From Verrucomicrobiales bacterium (GTDB lineage Bacteria > Verrucomicrobiota > Verrucomicrobiia > Limisphaerales > J093), in contig JACKPW010000001.1 of NCBI GenBank assembly GCA_024233215.1, forward strand, positions 248,001 to 312,000: 64,000 nt of DNA, written 5' to 3'. The notes under the pieces were generated by a model, which made no database searches, was not told the origin of the DNA, and saw nothing but the letters and a program-made list of their open reading frames with translations. The translations under genes and the position numbers were made by a program. This document shows positions 15,029 to 24,530 of this stretch, one piece after another. The stretch's first letter is position 1. Each line of letters opens with the position of its first letter.

Positions 15029-17539
15029 TCAGGGCTGCACCCACAGTGAGCGCCAGTAATTCTGGTCCAGTTCGTAGGGATCGACCTGGGCGGTAGCTGA
15101 ACCTGGCGCCAGCACCCCGTAGCGGCGCATTTCGCGGACGTAGGCGGCGCGGGGTTGGAAGCCGGGCATGTCGAAGCGTTTGATCTGCGCGAGGTAATCC
15201 CGCCCTGCCGTGACCATCGCCAGAAGACGCCGGTAATCCGGGTCCTCGCGGGTGCTGAAGACTCCCGGCGCGTCCTGCGTTTTCTGGCAGAGGCCCAGGC
15301 CACCGGCCTCCTTTGCCAGCGGCGCGAGCAGCAACAGCGATTTCTCCGGACGGCTCAGGTTGAAGACGATGTGGCGGCTCCGGGCGAGGCGCGGGTCGTT
15401 CATGTCGAACCGCCAGAAGGAAAGGCCGATCTCGTCGGAGAGGGCCTTGGGCAGAACGCGGTTGCCTTGATGGCACCCGGCGCAGCGACGGTCGATCACC
15501 TCGGCCCCGGCTTCTGTGGTCGGCCAGTCGAAGTCGGTGTGAACGAGGTTGTTCTCCGAGTAGCCCCCGATGGAACCGGAGCCCAGTGCGCCGTAGGTGC
15601 CGGGGTAGGGGGCGCCCACCTCGATCCACAACCGCAGCATTCGCTTCTCGTGATCCGTCGCCTGGACGTCGTAGTGGGCGCCGTCCAGCATCGCGAGGAT
15701 GCGGCTGGCGGCGGAGCCGAGTTCGTGCGGGGCGTAGTTGCTGACGGGTTGGTTGCGGCCGTCACGGAACAGCCGTTCGACCGTCATGGTGAAGTAACTG
15801 TGGGAGAACATCGGGCCGTGATCACCCGTGAGAATGACGCCGCCGGCGATGGGACCGCCGTCCTTTCCCGGCGTGTAGTCGTGGCAGTCGACACAAAGGC
15901 GGTCGAGGATCGGCTGGATGTCGCGGGGGTAATCGAAAACATCGGGACAATCCTGGATGGGCTCGGGCCGGCTGGGTGGGCGGCGCAGGGCAAGGAGGTT
16001 TTGTGGCGGGATGTAGCTCCGGGTGCGTTGTTCATGGCAGCCCACGCAACTCACCACTTCGCCCGGTTGCACGGTCAAGAAACTCTGCATTCGCTTCACC
16101 GCCAGGTCGTCCCGGTCGAGCGCCACGAAGAAGAGACCTCGCATGGCTGGAAGTTCCACGTAAGCCGAGCCATCCTCCTCGACCGGCACGGTGCCCACGA
16201 CCCGTTCCAACGTGAACGACCCGCCGTAGGTGAGCGGGTCCATGCCGCCGGTGAAGTTGACCGGTTTGGGCAGCGTCTCAAGGACGAGCAGCTTCCGGAT
16301 GTCGCCGGGTTCGACCCCGGTCATGTTGCGTCCCTCGTAGACGTTCGCAAGGATCACGCGCCCGGTCGTTTCCTTGGGAGTCACGCTGCTGGGAATGATG
16401 CGTTCGGGTTGGTGCGGAACCAACGGTCGCGGTTCGTGGAGGGTTAACCCGGCGTGCACGTCGCCTTCCGGCAGTCGATAGAGCGGTTCGGTCAGACCGG
16501 AACCATCCATCAACAGGATCTCACTGTCGTGGGCCACCATGAAGGCGTCTTCGCTGAAGGCCCAGGGATCGCGGAAGCCGGTGGCCCGGGTGACGAACGC
16601 GGCGGAACCCTGGTCGTCCGGGCCGTCGGTCACATCCACCAACGCCACGGCCCCGGCGTGCTCACGCTGCCCGTGGCCGGGGGAGAAGATGGAAACGACC
16701 TTGGACGACCCGGGCACGGGTTTCGCATCGATCATCACCGTGCCGGGATGTTGGTTGCCATAAAACACCATTTGCCCCGTGCCGTCGGGATTCGCGGCCC
16801 AGAGGTGATGGTAGTCCACCTGCGAACGGTCCACGTACTCCCAGCGCTGGTAGATGACGCGTCCATCCGGGAGCACCCACGGGGTGTTGTCGTGCTCGTT
16901 GTTTGCCGAGATCGCCCGGAGATTTGAGCCGTCGGCGGCACAGCGATGCAGTGTGGCCACCTGGGTGATCCAACAGTTCACCCAACGTTTCGCCCGCGTG
17001 GAGACGAACACGATGTCGCCGTCGGGAAGCCAGCACGGCTCGAAATCGTCGTAATCGCCATCGGTCAGTTGACGGAGTCCTGAGCCGTCCGGCTGGATCG
17101 TGTGGAGGTGGTAATGTTCACTCCCCCCCCTGCGGTAGCTGAAGAGGATGGTGTGGCCGTCGTAATGCACGGCGGGATCGCGCACCCCGCCCTCGGTATC
17201 GTCGATCAACCAGCGGACCACCCCGCTCGCCACGTCCAGCACCCCCAGCCGACCTCCCGGGAGGTACGTCACCCGCTTTTCGCCGTCGCGGTGGACCTGC
17301 TGATTGGGGGGCTCGAACTGCCAGTCCGAGTAATAACCGATGTTCGCGTACCAGTGGCCGTCGGACCCAATCCTGCGGACGGCGAAAACCACTTCCTGCA
17401 CGTCCCGCATCGGGCCGGCAAGCAGGTGGTCCTTGACGGCGGGCGGTGTGGCGGCCTGAAGCGGCAGCAGGCCATTGGCCATCAGTCCGAAGGCAGCGGC
17501 GGTCCAAGCAAGGTGTCGCGGGCGCATTTCGGGGGACAT
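15029..17539 (-). CDS. HzsA-related exported triheme cytochrome c with beta-propeller domain
   Basis: An 836-residue protein with an N-terminal signal peptide (GLMANGLLPLQA). Residues about 35-330 are a TolB/PD40-like propeller (GGRLGVLDVASG, FSYRRGGSEHYHLHTIQPDGSGLRQLT, PDGDIVFVSTRAKRW). The middle and C-terminal parts contain three CxxCH hemes at about 498 (CVGCH), 549 (CVDCH) and 686 (CAGCH). The layout matches the protein group named after the hydrazine synthase alpha subunit. Such HzsA-related proteins are widespread in Planctomycetota and Verrucomicrobiota that do not perform anammox, and their reaction is unknown. No HzsB or HzsC is nearby. It is 8.5 kb from the HAO-family cytochrome but separated by unrelated genes. 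Confidence 0.8.
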   Translation of the reverse strand: MSPEMRPRHLAWTAAAFGLMANGLLPLQAATPPAVKDHLLAGPMRDVQEVVFAVRRIGSDGHWYANIGYYSDWQFEPPNQQVHRDGEKRVTYLPGGRLGVLDVASGVVRWLIDDTEGGVRDPAVHYDGHTILFSYRRGGSEHYHLHTIQPDGSGLRQLTDGDYDDFEPCWLPDGDIVFVSTRAKRWVNCWITQVATLHRCAADGSNLRAISANNEHDNTPWVLPDGRVIYQRWEYVDRSQVDYHHLWAANPDGTGQMVFYGNQHPGTVMIDAKPVPGSSKVVSIFSPGHGQREHAGAVALVDVTDGPDDQGSAAFVTRATGFRDPWAFSEDAFMVAHDSEILLMDGSGLTEPLYRLPEGDVHAGLTLHEPRPLVPHQPERIIPSSVTPKETTGRVILANVYEGRNMTGVEPGDIRKLLVLETLPKPVNFTGGMDPLTYGGSFTLERVVGTVPVEEDGSAYVELPAMRGLFFVALDRDDLAVKRMQSFLTVQPGEVVSCVGCHEQRTRSYIPPQNLLALRRPPSRPEPIQDCPDVFDYPRDIQPILDRLCVDCHDYTPGKDGGPIAGGVILTGDHGPMFSHSYFTMTVERLFRDGRNQPVSNYAPHELGSAASRILAMLDGAHYDVQATDHEKRMLRLWIEVGAPYPGTYGALGSGSIGGYSENNLVHTDFDWPTTEAGAEVIDRRCAGCHQGNRVLPKALSDEIGLSFWRFDMNDPRLARSRHIVFNLSRPEKSLLLLAPLAKEAGGLGLCQKTQDAPGVFSTREDPDYRRLLAMVTAGRDYLAQIKRFDMPGFQPRAAYVREMRRYGVLAPGSATAQVDPYELDQNYWRSLWVQP

Positions 17540-17607
17540 TGTGCGAACGAGGCACGCCCGGTGTCAAACCGCACCACCCTGGCGCATGCCGTTCCCTTGG
17601 AATCCGT

Positions 17608-17682
17608 CGTAGCGGCGAACTGGCGTTCGCCGGATCGGGAGGAGGCATGCAGGAGCCCGGCGGATGCCAAACAGCCGCTACG
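17608..17682. repeat. 75-bp palindromic repeat, family 2, copy 1
   Basis: Outer arms CGTAGCGGCGAACTGGCG (left) and GCCGCTACG (right) with inner arms CGTTCGCCGGATC and GGCGGATGCC. It matches the 75-bp element at 58224-58298 in reverse orientation: CGTAGCGGCGAAC[TC]GGCGTTCGCCGGATC differs at one base, and the CCGTAGCGGC..TTGGCATCCGCC arm is also shared. It sits between the HzsA-related gene and the end of the M23 peptidase gene. It is unrelated in sequence to the RAYT-linked family at 6.8-12.4 kb. Confidence 0.8.
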
Positions 17683-17725
17683 GCCCGGCGGAGCCAAGCC
17701 GTTGCAGCGGTTCGGTGGAATCCGG

Positions 17726-20700
17726 TCAAAGCCGGCGGACCAGGCGATAGAACCGGGCGTCGGACCCGGCAGGGATCCTCACGACATAACCCGCTTCGCC
17801 CCGTTCCACCGGCGTGGTGACCGGGGTCCACACCGGTCCACCGCCCGCGGCGCCGGGTTCGAAGGCACCGGTCTCCTCCAGCACGTAACCCTGGTCCTCG
17901 GGATCCACCGGCCAGCTGATCTCCAACTGGATTCCCTCACCGGTACCATCCGGAGTGGTCTTGATCCCCAAGGGAAACGGCGGATCGAGGTCGACCTTCA
18001 ACTGGTACCCGGCCCGCGTGGGGGCGGGTGCATGGTCGTACTGCGAAACGGCGATGAAGAGGGCGCCGGGCCCGACGATCCCCTGCCAGAACTCCGTCGG
18101 GCCGGCCCCACGACCCAGATCCGCCCGCACGGGTTGGAACTGGGCGTCATACACCCCAATATCCAGGTCAGTGCCGGCCGTGCCTCCCAGACGAACCGTC
18201 AGGATCTTGGAGCCGCTGACACTGATCCGATAGACATCCTCCATGGCGTCACCGGCATCGGCAAAGAGTGTGACATCGCCCGGGTTGAGGGTCCCGTCAA
18301 CGATCACCGGGGGGACCAGGCGTTGGGCGAAGTTGAAATCATAGTGCGGATCCGCTTCGTCCACCGGGCCGGGACCATGCGTGGATCCGACTGCGGGTGG
18401 CGGCAGCACAGCGTCCTCGACGGAGTTGAAGAACTGGCCGGTGCGAATGCCATACTGGAGTTGACGGATGTTGCCCAGACCGTTGCCGCTGTCGAAGCGG
18501 ATGTTCGTGAAGTAGATGGGCAGGCCGTTGCCGTGGCTGGCGGTTCCGGTGAGGGCCGGGAAGAAGTTGTCCATGAGGTGGAAGTGCAGGTGAGGGCCGG
18601 TGGAGCTGCCGCTGTTGCCGAGCAACCCGATCTGCTGTCCCTGCTCGATCGCATCCCCGACCTTCGGAGTGACCGAACCCTCGATCATGTGGGCGTAGAA
18701 GGTCAGTTCGCCGTTGCCGTGATCGATCACCACCGAGTTGCCGCCGCCCGGAGCGCCGCTCAATTTGGTTCCTGCCGGGAAGTTTTCCACGACGTTGCTC
18801 CGCGCGTAGACAATCGTGCCGGCCGCGGCGGCGAGCACGGGTTTCCCGTAGCAGAGGCGGCTTTCGTTGTAGTCCTTCGCCACGTATGTGCGGTTGGTGT
18901 CGAAGTCCGGATGCAGCCGCCACTTGTTCGACCAGGAGTTCAGCATGGCCTCGGTGATGTCGGTCCGCAGCGTGGTGACTTCCGGTGTGGTGTAGGCCGC
19001 GGTGATGTCCAGGGCGAAGGTCTGGTTGCGAACTCCGGTGTGGGCTTCACCGGCGACGTGCGAGCCGGATTGCCACTTGGAACCATCGGTCAGCAGCGGC
19101 AGTGGCCAGCGGTAGGCGCGTCGGGTCGCGCGCGCGCTCGGCCGGAGGCCCGTGATGTAGAACGGGCTGGCGTATTCCTCGAAGAAGATCTGGAAGTTGA
19201 TCTGTGCCGGCGTCTGCTTGGCGGGAAACGCGTCGAAGGACTGCGATTCGATGTCCCAGAAGTAGGGGAAATCGGTCAGGTTCAGCGTTGCGCTGGTGCC
19301 GTCGCGAAACAGCACCGCCAGGGAGCCGTCCGGTTGGTAGCGCGCATAGCAGGGTTTTCGGCGGTTGGAATCGCCTTCCGCCCGACCGCCTGCCAGCACA
19401 CTGCCATCCGCCATGACATGCACCCCAATGGGGGTGCTTTCCTCCAGCGCGGCGAGCGCATCGCCGATGGCGAAATGCCGTGTCAACACCTTGCCGTCAC
19501 CGCCGAAGGTCGGGTCCAGCACTCCTCCGGACGTGTACCGGGCCAGCGCAAACGCCGTGTATTCCCCGTCCTTCGCCGGGCCCGCGACCACGATGCTTCC
19601 CGCGGGTCCCACGTCCAGTGCCCGGATGCTTTCGTCAAAGGTCGACACGAAGTCGGTGATCACCAGACCGCCGGCACCGAAAGAGGCGTCGAGTTGTCCC
19701 TCGGGAGACAGTCGAAACAGCGCGAATCGGGACACCACCGTCTCGGCGTGCCCGCTCTGTCCTCCGGCCACCACGTCGCCATTCGGCAACACGTGGAAGG
19801 CATGCAATTGAAGGTCCTGGCCGAGTTGCGGATCGTACACGGTGGCGACGCCGTCCTTGCCGTAGGTGGTGTCCAGGGATCCGTCGCCTTCAAGTCGAAC
19901 CACGAACGCGTTCAGGTTGTGGAAGATGAAGGTGCCGCGCCCCGTGCCGGCGATCAAAATGCGCCCCTGGGAATCCAGGGCGAGGCCCGCCACGCTGACC
20001 AGTTCCATGTTTGGCAGGATCACCTCCACGCGCCCGGCGTTGCCGAACTCGCTGTCGAGGGTGTCGCCCGAGGAGGCCAGTCGCATCAATCCCAGTCGAT
20101 CGCCGAGCACGCTGTGCCGAATGCCGGCCACCGCCACCCGGCCGAACAGATCGGCGCGGGCCGCCCGGGGATGAAACACCTTGCCGATCTCAGGCGGGAC
20201 CGAGGCCACGCCACCATTGCCGTAGCCGGCGTTCAAACTGCCCGACTCCGTGAAGCGACTTACGAAGGTGGTCGGATTCCCCGGCTCTCCCGATTCGCCG
20301 ACCAAGTGTGGCTGGTTGAACCAAAGAAACCCGCCGGTGCAAGTCCCGAGGGGACCCAGCACCCGGCCGTCGCCGGAGAAGGTGGTGTCGAGTCGGCCGT
20401 CCGGATTCAGGCGGCTCAGGTAGACCTGGTCCACGCCGTTGGATACGGCGCGTCCGGCGGTGAGTATCCGGTCGTTGCCGTCGAAGAACACCGCTGCCGG
20501 GGTCTCGTTGGCCTCGTCGGCGTCCATCACGTGCATGGCAAACGCCCCGGAATCGAAGCCCACCCCGGAACCCACGGAGACCCGCGCGCCGAATTCGTCC
20601 TTCGAGATGGCGGAGGTGCCCATCAACTGCCCGTCGGCGTTCAGGTAGAAGGCCGTGCCGTGGGAGAAGGTCACCGGGCCGCCGGAGTCGTTCTTGAAAA

Positions 20701-20950
20701 CAATTCCCCCCAGCAGGCGGTTCTTTTCCAGCACATGCTCATAAAGGGGACCCGTGGTGCTGGGCGTAAGCCCCGTAACCACCAACCCGGGAATGCCGGG
20801 GTTGGTGACAATGATGCCTCCCGGTCCGGGAACCACCGCCGCCAATGCCGGGGTGCCGGTGAGCATCAGGAGGCTGGTCACGGTCCAGAGCCCGCGTGCC
20901 GGTGTCCGGCTGCTAGTATTACCTGTAATGAATGCCATAAGGTGCCTCAT
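17726..20950 (-). CDS. Secreted delta-60-repeat protein with LytM/M23 peptidase domain
   Basis: The preferred start is the ATG at 20948-20950 (1074 aa), which leaves a signal peptide LWTVTSLLMLTGTPALA; ATG 20936-20938 is an alternative. The N-terminal half carries about seven delta-60-like repeats (for example VYLSRLNPDGRLDTTFSGDG, FALFRLSPEGQLDASFGAGG), probably a beta-propeller. The middle holds an M23/LytM domain: GGNSVVIDHGNGELTFYAHM ... GSSTGPHLHFHLMD, with the HxH zinc motif at about 18580-18595. A pre-peptidase-type beta domain (YRISVSGSKILTVRLGG) and a C-terminal ARFYRLV segment follow. M23 enzymes cut peptidoglycan or protein cross-bridges. The propeller-peptidase order is unusual, so the target is unclear. 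The gene stands alone. Confidence 0.82.
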   Translation of the reverse strand: MRHLMAFITGNTSSRTPARGLWTVTSLLMLTGTPALAAVVPGPGGIIVTNPGIPGLVVTGLTPSTTGPLYEHVLEKNRLLGGIVFKNDSGGPVTFSHGTAFYLNADGQLMGTSAISKDEFGARVSVGSGVGFDSGAFAMHVMDADEANETPAAVFFDGNDRILTAGRAVSNGVDQVYLSRLNPDGRLDTTFSGDGRVLGPLGTCTGGFLWFNQPHLVGESGEPGNPTTFVSRFTESGSLNAGYGNGGVASVPPEIGKVFHPRAARADLFGRVAVAGIRHSVLGDRLGLMRLASSGDTLDSEFGNAGRVEVILPNMELVSVAGLALDSQGRILIAGTGRGTFIFHNLNAFVVRLEGDGSLDTTYGKDGVATVYDPQLGQDLQLHAFHVLPNGDVVAGGQSGHAETVVSRFALFRLSPEGQLDASFGAGGLVITDFVSTFDESIRALDVGPAGSIVVAGPAKDGEYTAFALARYTSGGVLDPTFGGDGKVLTRHFAIGDALAALEESTPIGVHVMADGSVLAGGRAEGDSNRRKPCYARYQPDGSLAVLFRDGTSATLNLTDFPYFWDIESQSFDAFPAKQTPAQINFQIFFEEYASPFYITGLRPSARATRRAYRWPLPLLTDGSKWQSGSHVAGEAHTGVRNQTFALDITAAYTTPEVTTLRTDITEAMLNSWSNKWRLHPDFDTNRTYVAKDYNESRLCYGKPVLAAAAGTIVYARSNVVENFPAGTKLSGAPGGGNSVVIDHGNGELTFYAHMIEGSVTPKVGDAIEQGQQIGLLGNSGSSTGPHLHFHLMDNFFPALTGTASHGNGLPIYFTNIRFDSGNGLGNIRQLQYGIRTGQFFNSVEDAVLPPPAVGSTHGPGPVDEADPHYDFNFAQRLVPPVIVDGTLNPGDVTLFADAGDAMEDVYRISVSGSKILTVRLGGTAGTDLDIGVYDAQFQPVRADLGRGAGPTEFWQGIVGPGALFIAVSQYDHAPAPTRAGYQLKVDLDPPFPLGIKTTPDGTGEGIQLEISWPVDPEDQGYVLEETGAFEPGAAGGGPVWTPVTTPVERGEAGYVVRIPAGSDARFYRLVRRL

Positions 20951-21278
20951 AGGTCGCCACGAGGTTACTGAGGAATCCGGCAATCCGGGTTACGGGGAAA
21001 AGCGTCGGGGGCGAGTAGTGCCTCAGCCGTAACGGTTCAGTAGGGAACTGCGGATGAACCGGAATCGACCCGAATCGGAGGGCATTTCACCGCAAGGCTG
21101 GTTCCGGCCACGGTCGTCACCGGGTAGCCCCCATGCAGCGCCCCTGCGATTCCTGAAAGGCGCATTCTCATTCGTGTGGACTGGCGTCCATTCGTGGCTG
21201 GGCTGTGTGGAGCCGGCTCGGTTGTGTCCGGCGGAGAGACGACGGACCGTCGCCATGCTGGGATTGCGGTTTGAGGGT
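20951..21278. other. Intergenic stretch, no feature recognised
   Basis: 328 bp between the start of the delta-60/M23 gene and the stop of the kinase gene, both on the minus strand. It must contain the promoter of the former, but I see no convincing -35/-10 pair, hairpin or repeat. Confidence 0.4.
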
Positions 21279-24200
21279 TCAGTTTTCCCAGTCGAGGCCT
21301 GCCCCGGCGAGCCGGGCGCGAACCTCCGGCAGGCGCCAGCAGAGGAGGGTGGCGTCACTGCCCGAGACGAGCAGCAGCCGGGCGTCCGCGCTGAAGGCCA
21401 TCTGATGGGCCCGGGCCAGCCGCGGCATGCGGAGGGCGGCGAGCGGTTGGAGATCGGGGAGGCGCAGCAGTTGAATCACCTGTTGGTCCAGCAGGAGGGC
21501 GAGCACGCGGTTGTCCGGCGAGAAGGCGACCAGGCCGGGAGTGGGGCGTTCCCGACCGAAATCCGGAAGCGGTATCACTTGCCACCTATGGGTGTCGCGG
21601 AGGGTGAAGTTCTCACCGTAGGTGGCCAGCCACCGTCCGTCCGGGCTGAAAGCCGCCATCGGATGCAGGCCGGCGATCACTTCCAGTTCCGGCGTTCCGT
21701 CCGGCAGCGACCACACGCGGATGCGTCGCTCGGCGGAGCTACCGGTGGCCAGCCAGCGGGTGTCCGGGCTGAAGGTGACAAAGTCCGCCCCGGCATGTCG
21801 CAGGACCAACGCGGGCTTGGCGGGCGAGGCCGGGTCACAGAGGCGGATCTCGCCGGGAACATCCAGGGTCAACGCCATGAGCCTCCCGTCCGAATTCAGG
21901 GCCACATCGGCCCAATGTCGGCCTTCGAGGACTCGTTGCACCGGGGCGGTGAAGGCTTGGATTCCCTCGATCACGTCCTTCACCCGCCATCGGAGGATCC
22001 CCTCGTCGGCCGCCATCCACAGACTCGCGACCGAGGGTTGAAAGGCGATCCCCCGGACGGGACCCACACGGGAGGTTCCGACCGGCATGAGGTCACCGGC
22101 CCGCAGCAGGCGCAGCCCGGTGGGGGAGGCGCATGCGATCAGCGGGCCTGGTTCCGTCAGGCAGAAGTCCGTCACCGCCCCGCTGGTCTGCCCCACGCGC
22201 CGGGCGGCGTAAGATTCTGATTCGACGAGTTCGATCCACCCGGCTTCGTCATGCTTGATGATCGCGCCGAGGCGGCGTCCGTCCGCGGTGAAGGCCAGCT
22301 TGGCGGCATCCCCGTGGGTCACGAAAGCCGCCTGCAACCGGTCGAGACTGAGGCAGCGGATGACCCGATCCTCCCCGGAAACCGCCAGGAACTTCCCGTC
22401 CGGACTGACGGCCAGATCCCGGACACCGCCCCGGGTGACACTGAGATCGAAGGCGTGCGTCAGTCCGGGAAGTTCCGTTCCGACGACCTGTCCCACGCGG
22501 TTGCCGGTGACCACAACGCGCCCGGTGGGATCCCAGGCGAGGGCGGTGACGGCCTCGGCGCTGCCCCATTCGTGAAGCACACGGCTGGTCGCGAGGTCCA
22601 TCACCTGAACGAGGTTCGACTGCACCCGGGCACCGGCGAGCCGTTGTGAGTCGGGCGAGAACGCAAAGGCCAGCCAGCCGCGGCTGGGGGCATCGGGGGG
22701 GTCGGGGGAGGGCTCAAACCGGGAGACCACTTCGCCTTCCGGCAGTGACACCACGCGGGACAGCACGTCCTTCTCCTCGATGACCAACCGACGACTGTCG
22801 GGACTGAAAGCCATGACCACCCGGGTGCCGGGGGAATGCTCGACCATCAGGCCGGTCTCCAGATCCCAGACGGTGATCTCCCTTGGCAGGCGCACAACGA
22901 GGAAGCGGGAGTCCGGACTGAATTCATCGAGGGCGACAATGGGGCCCGGCGTGATCTCGAGCCGGCGCGTAACTTGTCCATCCGCCAGCCGGGTTACGGT
23001 GAGTTGGGTGGGGGAGGTGACCCGGGCGAGGTACCGCAGGCCGGGATCCAGGAGGGGCAGGGCCGCGTTTGCCCCGGCCGGAAGTGTGGCGGCTGGCACA
23101 AACCGGCCGTCCTCGAACGGCAGCGTGGCGATGAAGAGGTCGCGCGCCCGGGCGCGGTAGTCCGCGGTGGCCCCCAGGGACAGTCCCTGGCGAATCAACT
23201 CCTGGCTGACCAGCCGGTGTCCCATTTCCTCACTCAACAACATGACCCGGGCCTGCTCCAGGCGGGCCTCCCGGAGGTTCGCGGTGGCGGCACGTTCGGC
23301 CTTCAGAATGCGCAGGCCGGCCAGAACCCCACCTGCTACCAGGCCGGCCAGCGCGAGGTGCAGGGCAACCCCCAAGCCGGCGGTGAAAGGGTGCCGTCGG
23401 GCCCAGCGCCAGCCCCGCCCCGGCCACCCCACGGGCCGGGCCAGCACCGGTTGGCCCGCCAGGAAGCGTTCCAGGTCCACGGCCAGCAGCGACGCGGATT
23501 CATAGCGACGCGTGGGATCCTTCTCCAGGCACTTCAGACAAATGGTCTCCAGATCGCGCGGCAGCGACGGGTTTTGCCGCCGCGGCGGGACCGGTTCCGT
23601 GTCCAGTACCTGGCGCAGAACCGATGCCAGGGTTTCCCCCTGAAAGGGTGCCCGTCCGGCAACCAGATGATAGAGCAGGGCGCCCAACGAATACACGTCC
23701 CCGAGCGGCCCGGTCGGCCGGTCTCCCCGGACCACTTCCGGCGGCACGTAAGCCGGGGAGCCCATGACCTGACCGCTGGCGGTGAGTTGCGCCAGGGTGC
23801 TGTCCGGGCGGGCGTCGAGGAATTTGGCAAGGCCGAAATCCGTCGTGCGCGGCTGGTCGAAGAGGTCGATCAGCACGTTGGACGGTTTGAGATCACGATG
23901 CAGAATCCCCTTGGAATGGGCAAAAGCGACCGCCCGTGCCACCAGCGCGACATAACGGGCCGCCCGACGGGCGGGGAGGGGGCCGTCGCGCAGGATTTCC
24001 GCCAGCGTGCTGCCCTCGATGTATTCCATCGAGAAGTAAGGCTGGCCGTCAAAGTCGCCGATCTCGTGGATGGCCACGATGTTGGGATGCTGCAAGCCGG
24101 CGGCGACGGTGGCTTCCGCGTTGAACCTCGCCCGGGCTTCAGGGCCGGCGTGAGGCCCCCCCAGCAGGAGCTTCACAGCAACGATACGGCCGAGGCTGCG

Positions 24201-24407
24201 TTGCCGCGCCTTGAACACGACCCCCATTCCCCCGCGCGCGATCTCTCCCAGCAGATCGTAGTCTCCGATCGAGCGTACCCCGGCGGGCAGCGCGGGCTGG
24301 GTCGTTCCGGGAGCCGCCGCCTCGCGCAACAGACAGAGGGGGCAGAACTCCTCCCGCACCCCGGGCGGCAGGGGCGCATCACAGACGGAGCAACGTTCGC
24401 CGCTCAC
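21279..24407 (-). CDS. Membrane Ser/Thr protein kinase with zinc-ribbon head and WD40 tail
   Basis: The start is GTG at 24405-24407, because GGAGG sits 6 bp upstream. This gives 1042 aa beginning with a zinc-ribbon-like CSVCDAPLPPG...FCPLCLL. Residues about 40-320 are a Hanks-type kinase: glycine loop GEIARGGMGVVFKA, VAVKLL lysine, HRDLKPSN catalytic loop and TDFGLAKF (T in place of the usual first D-flanking residue, with DFG intact). A transmembrane helix follows (AGLGVALHLALAGLVAGGVLAGL). The rest is a WD40-type propeller with many FSPDSR/SPDGKFLA repeats, placed outside the membrane if the kinase is cytosolic. The ECF sigma factor gene directly upstream is the standard partner in these phyla. 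Targets are unknown. Confidence 0.9.
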   Translation of the reverse strand: MSGERCSVCDAPLPPGVREEFCPLCLLREAAAPGTTQPALPAGVRSIGDYDLLGEIARGGMGVVFKARQRSLGRIVAVKLLLGGPHAGPEARARFNAEATVAAGLQHPNIVAIHEIGDFDGQPYFSMEYIEGSTLAEILRDGPLPARRAARYVALVARAVAFAHSKGILHRDLKPSNVLIDLFDQPRTTDFGLAKFLDARPDSTLAQLTASGQVMGSPAYVPPEVVRGDRPTGPLGDVYSLGALLYHLVAGRAPFQGETLASVLRQVLDTEPVPPRRQNPSLPRDLETICLKCLEKDPTRRYESASLLAVDLERFLAGQPVLARPVGWPGRGWRWARRHPFTAGLGVALHLALAGLVAGGVLAGLRILKAERAATANLREARLEQARVMLLSEEMGHRLVSQELIRQGLSLGATADYRARARDLFIATLPFEDGRFVPAATLPAGANAALPLLDPGLRYLARVTSPTQLTVTRLADGQVTRRLEITPGPIVALDEFSPDSRFLVVRLPREITVWDLETGLMVEHSPGTRVVMAFSPDSRRLVIEEKDVLSRVVSLPEGEVVSRFEPSPDPPDAPSRGWLAFAFSPDSQRLAGARVQSNLVQVMDLATSRVLHEWGSAEAVTALAWDPTGRVVVTGNRVGQVVGTELPGLTHAFDLSVTRGGVRDLAVSPDGKFLAVSGEDRVIRCLSLDRLQAAFVTHGDAAKLAFTADGRRLGAIIKHDEAGWIELVESESYAARRVGQTSGAVTDFCLTEPGPLIACASPTGLRLLRAGDLMPVGTSRVGPVRGIAFQPSVASLWMAADEGILRWRVKDVIEGIQAFTAPVQRVLEGRHWADVALNSDGRLMALTLDVPGEIRLCDPASPAKPALVLRHAGADFVTFSPDTRWLATGSSAERRIRVWSLPDGTPELEVIAGLHPMAAFSPDGRWLATYGENFTLRDTHRWQVIPLPDFGRERPTPGLVAFSPDNRVLALLLDQQVIQLLRLPDLQPLAALRMPRLARAHQMAFSADARLLLVSGSDATLLCWRLPEVRARLAGAGLDWEN

Positions 24408-24530
24408 GCACCGCCTCCGGTTGGCCGGGCCGGTTGCCACCCGTGGGATCCAGCTTCCATCCTCTGGTAATGAGGAAACCGCGCCGCGGGGTTCCGCAAC
24501 GGGACACCACCAGCCGGTCGGAATGCGCGA

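Noticed and set aside
5043..17539. An anammox locus
   Set aside because: HAO-family and HzsA-related genes are both present, but hzsB/hzsC are absent, the two genes are 8.5 kb apart with unrelated genes between, and the HAO is tied to an NrfD module.
17102..20971. 1289-codon plus-strand frame
   Set aside because: Antisense to the HzsA-related and delta-60/M23 genes; composition rich in His/Arg/Gly with no recognisable domain.
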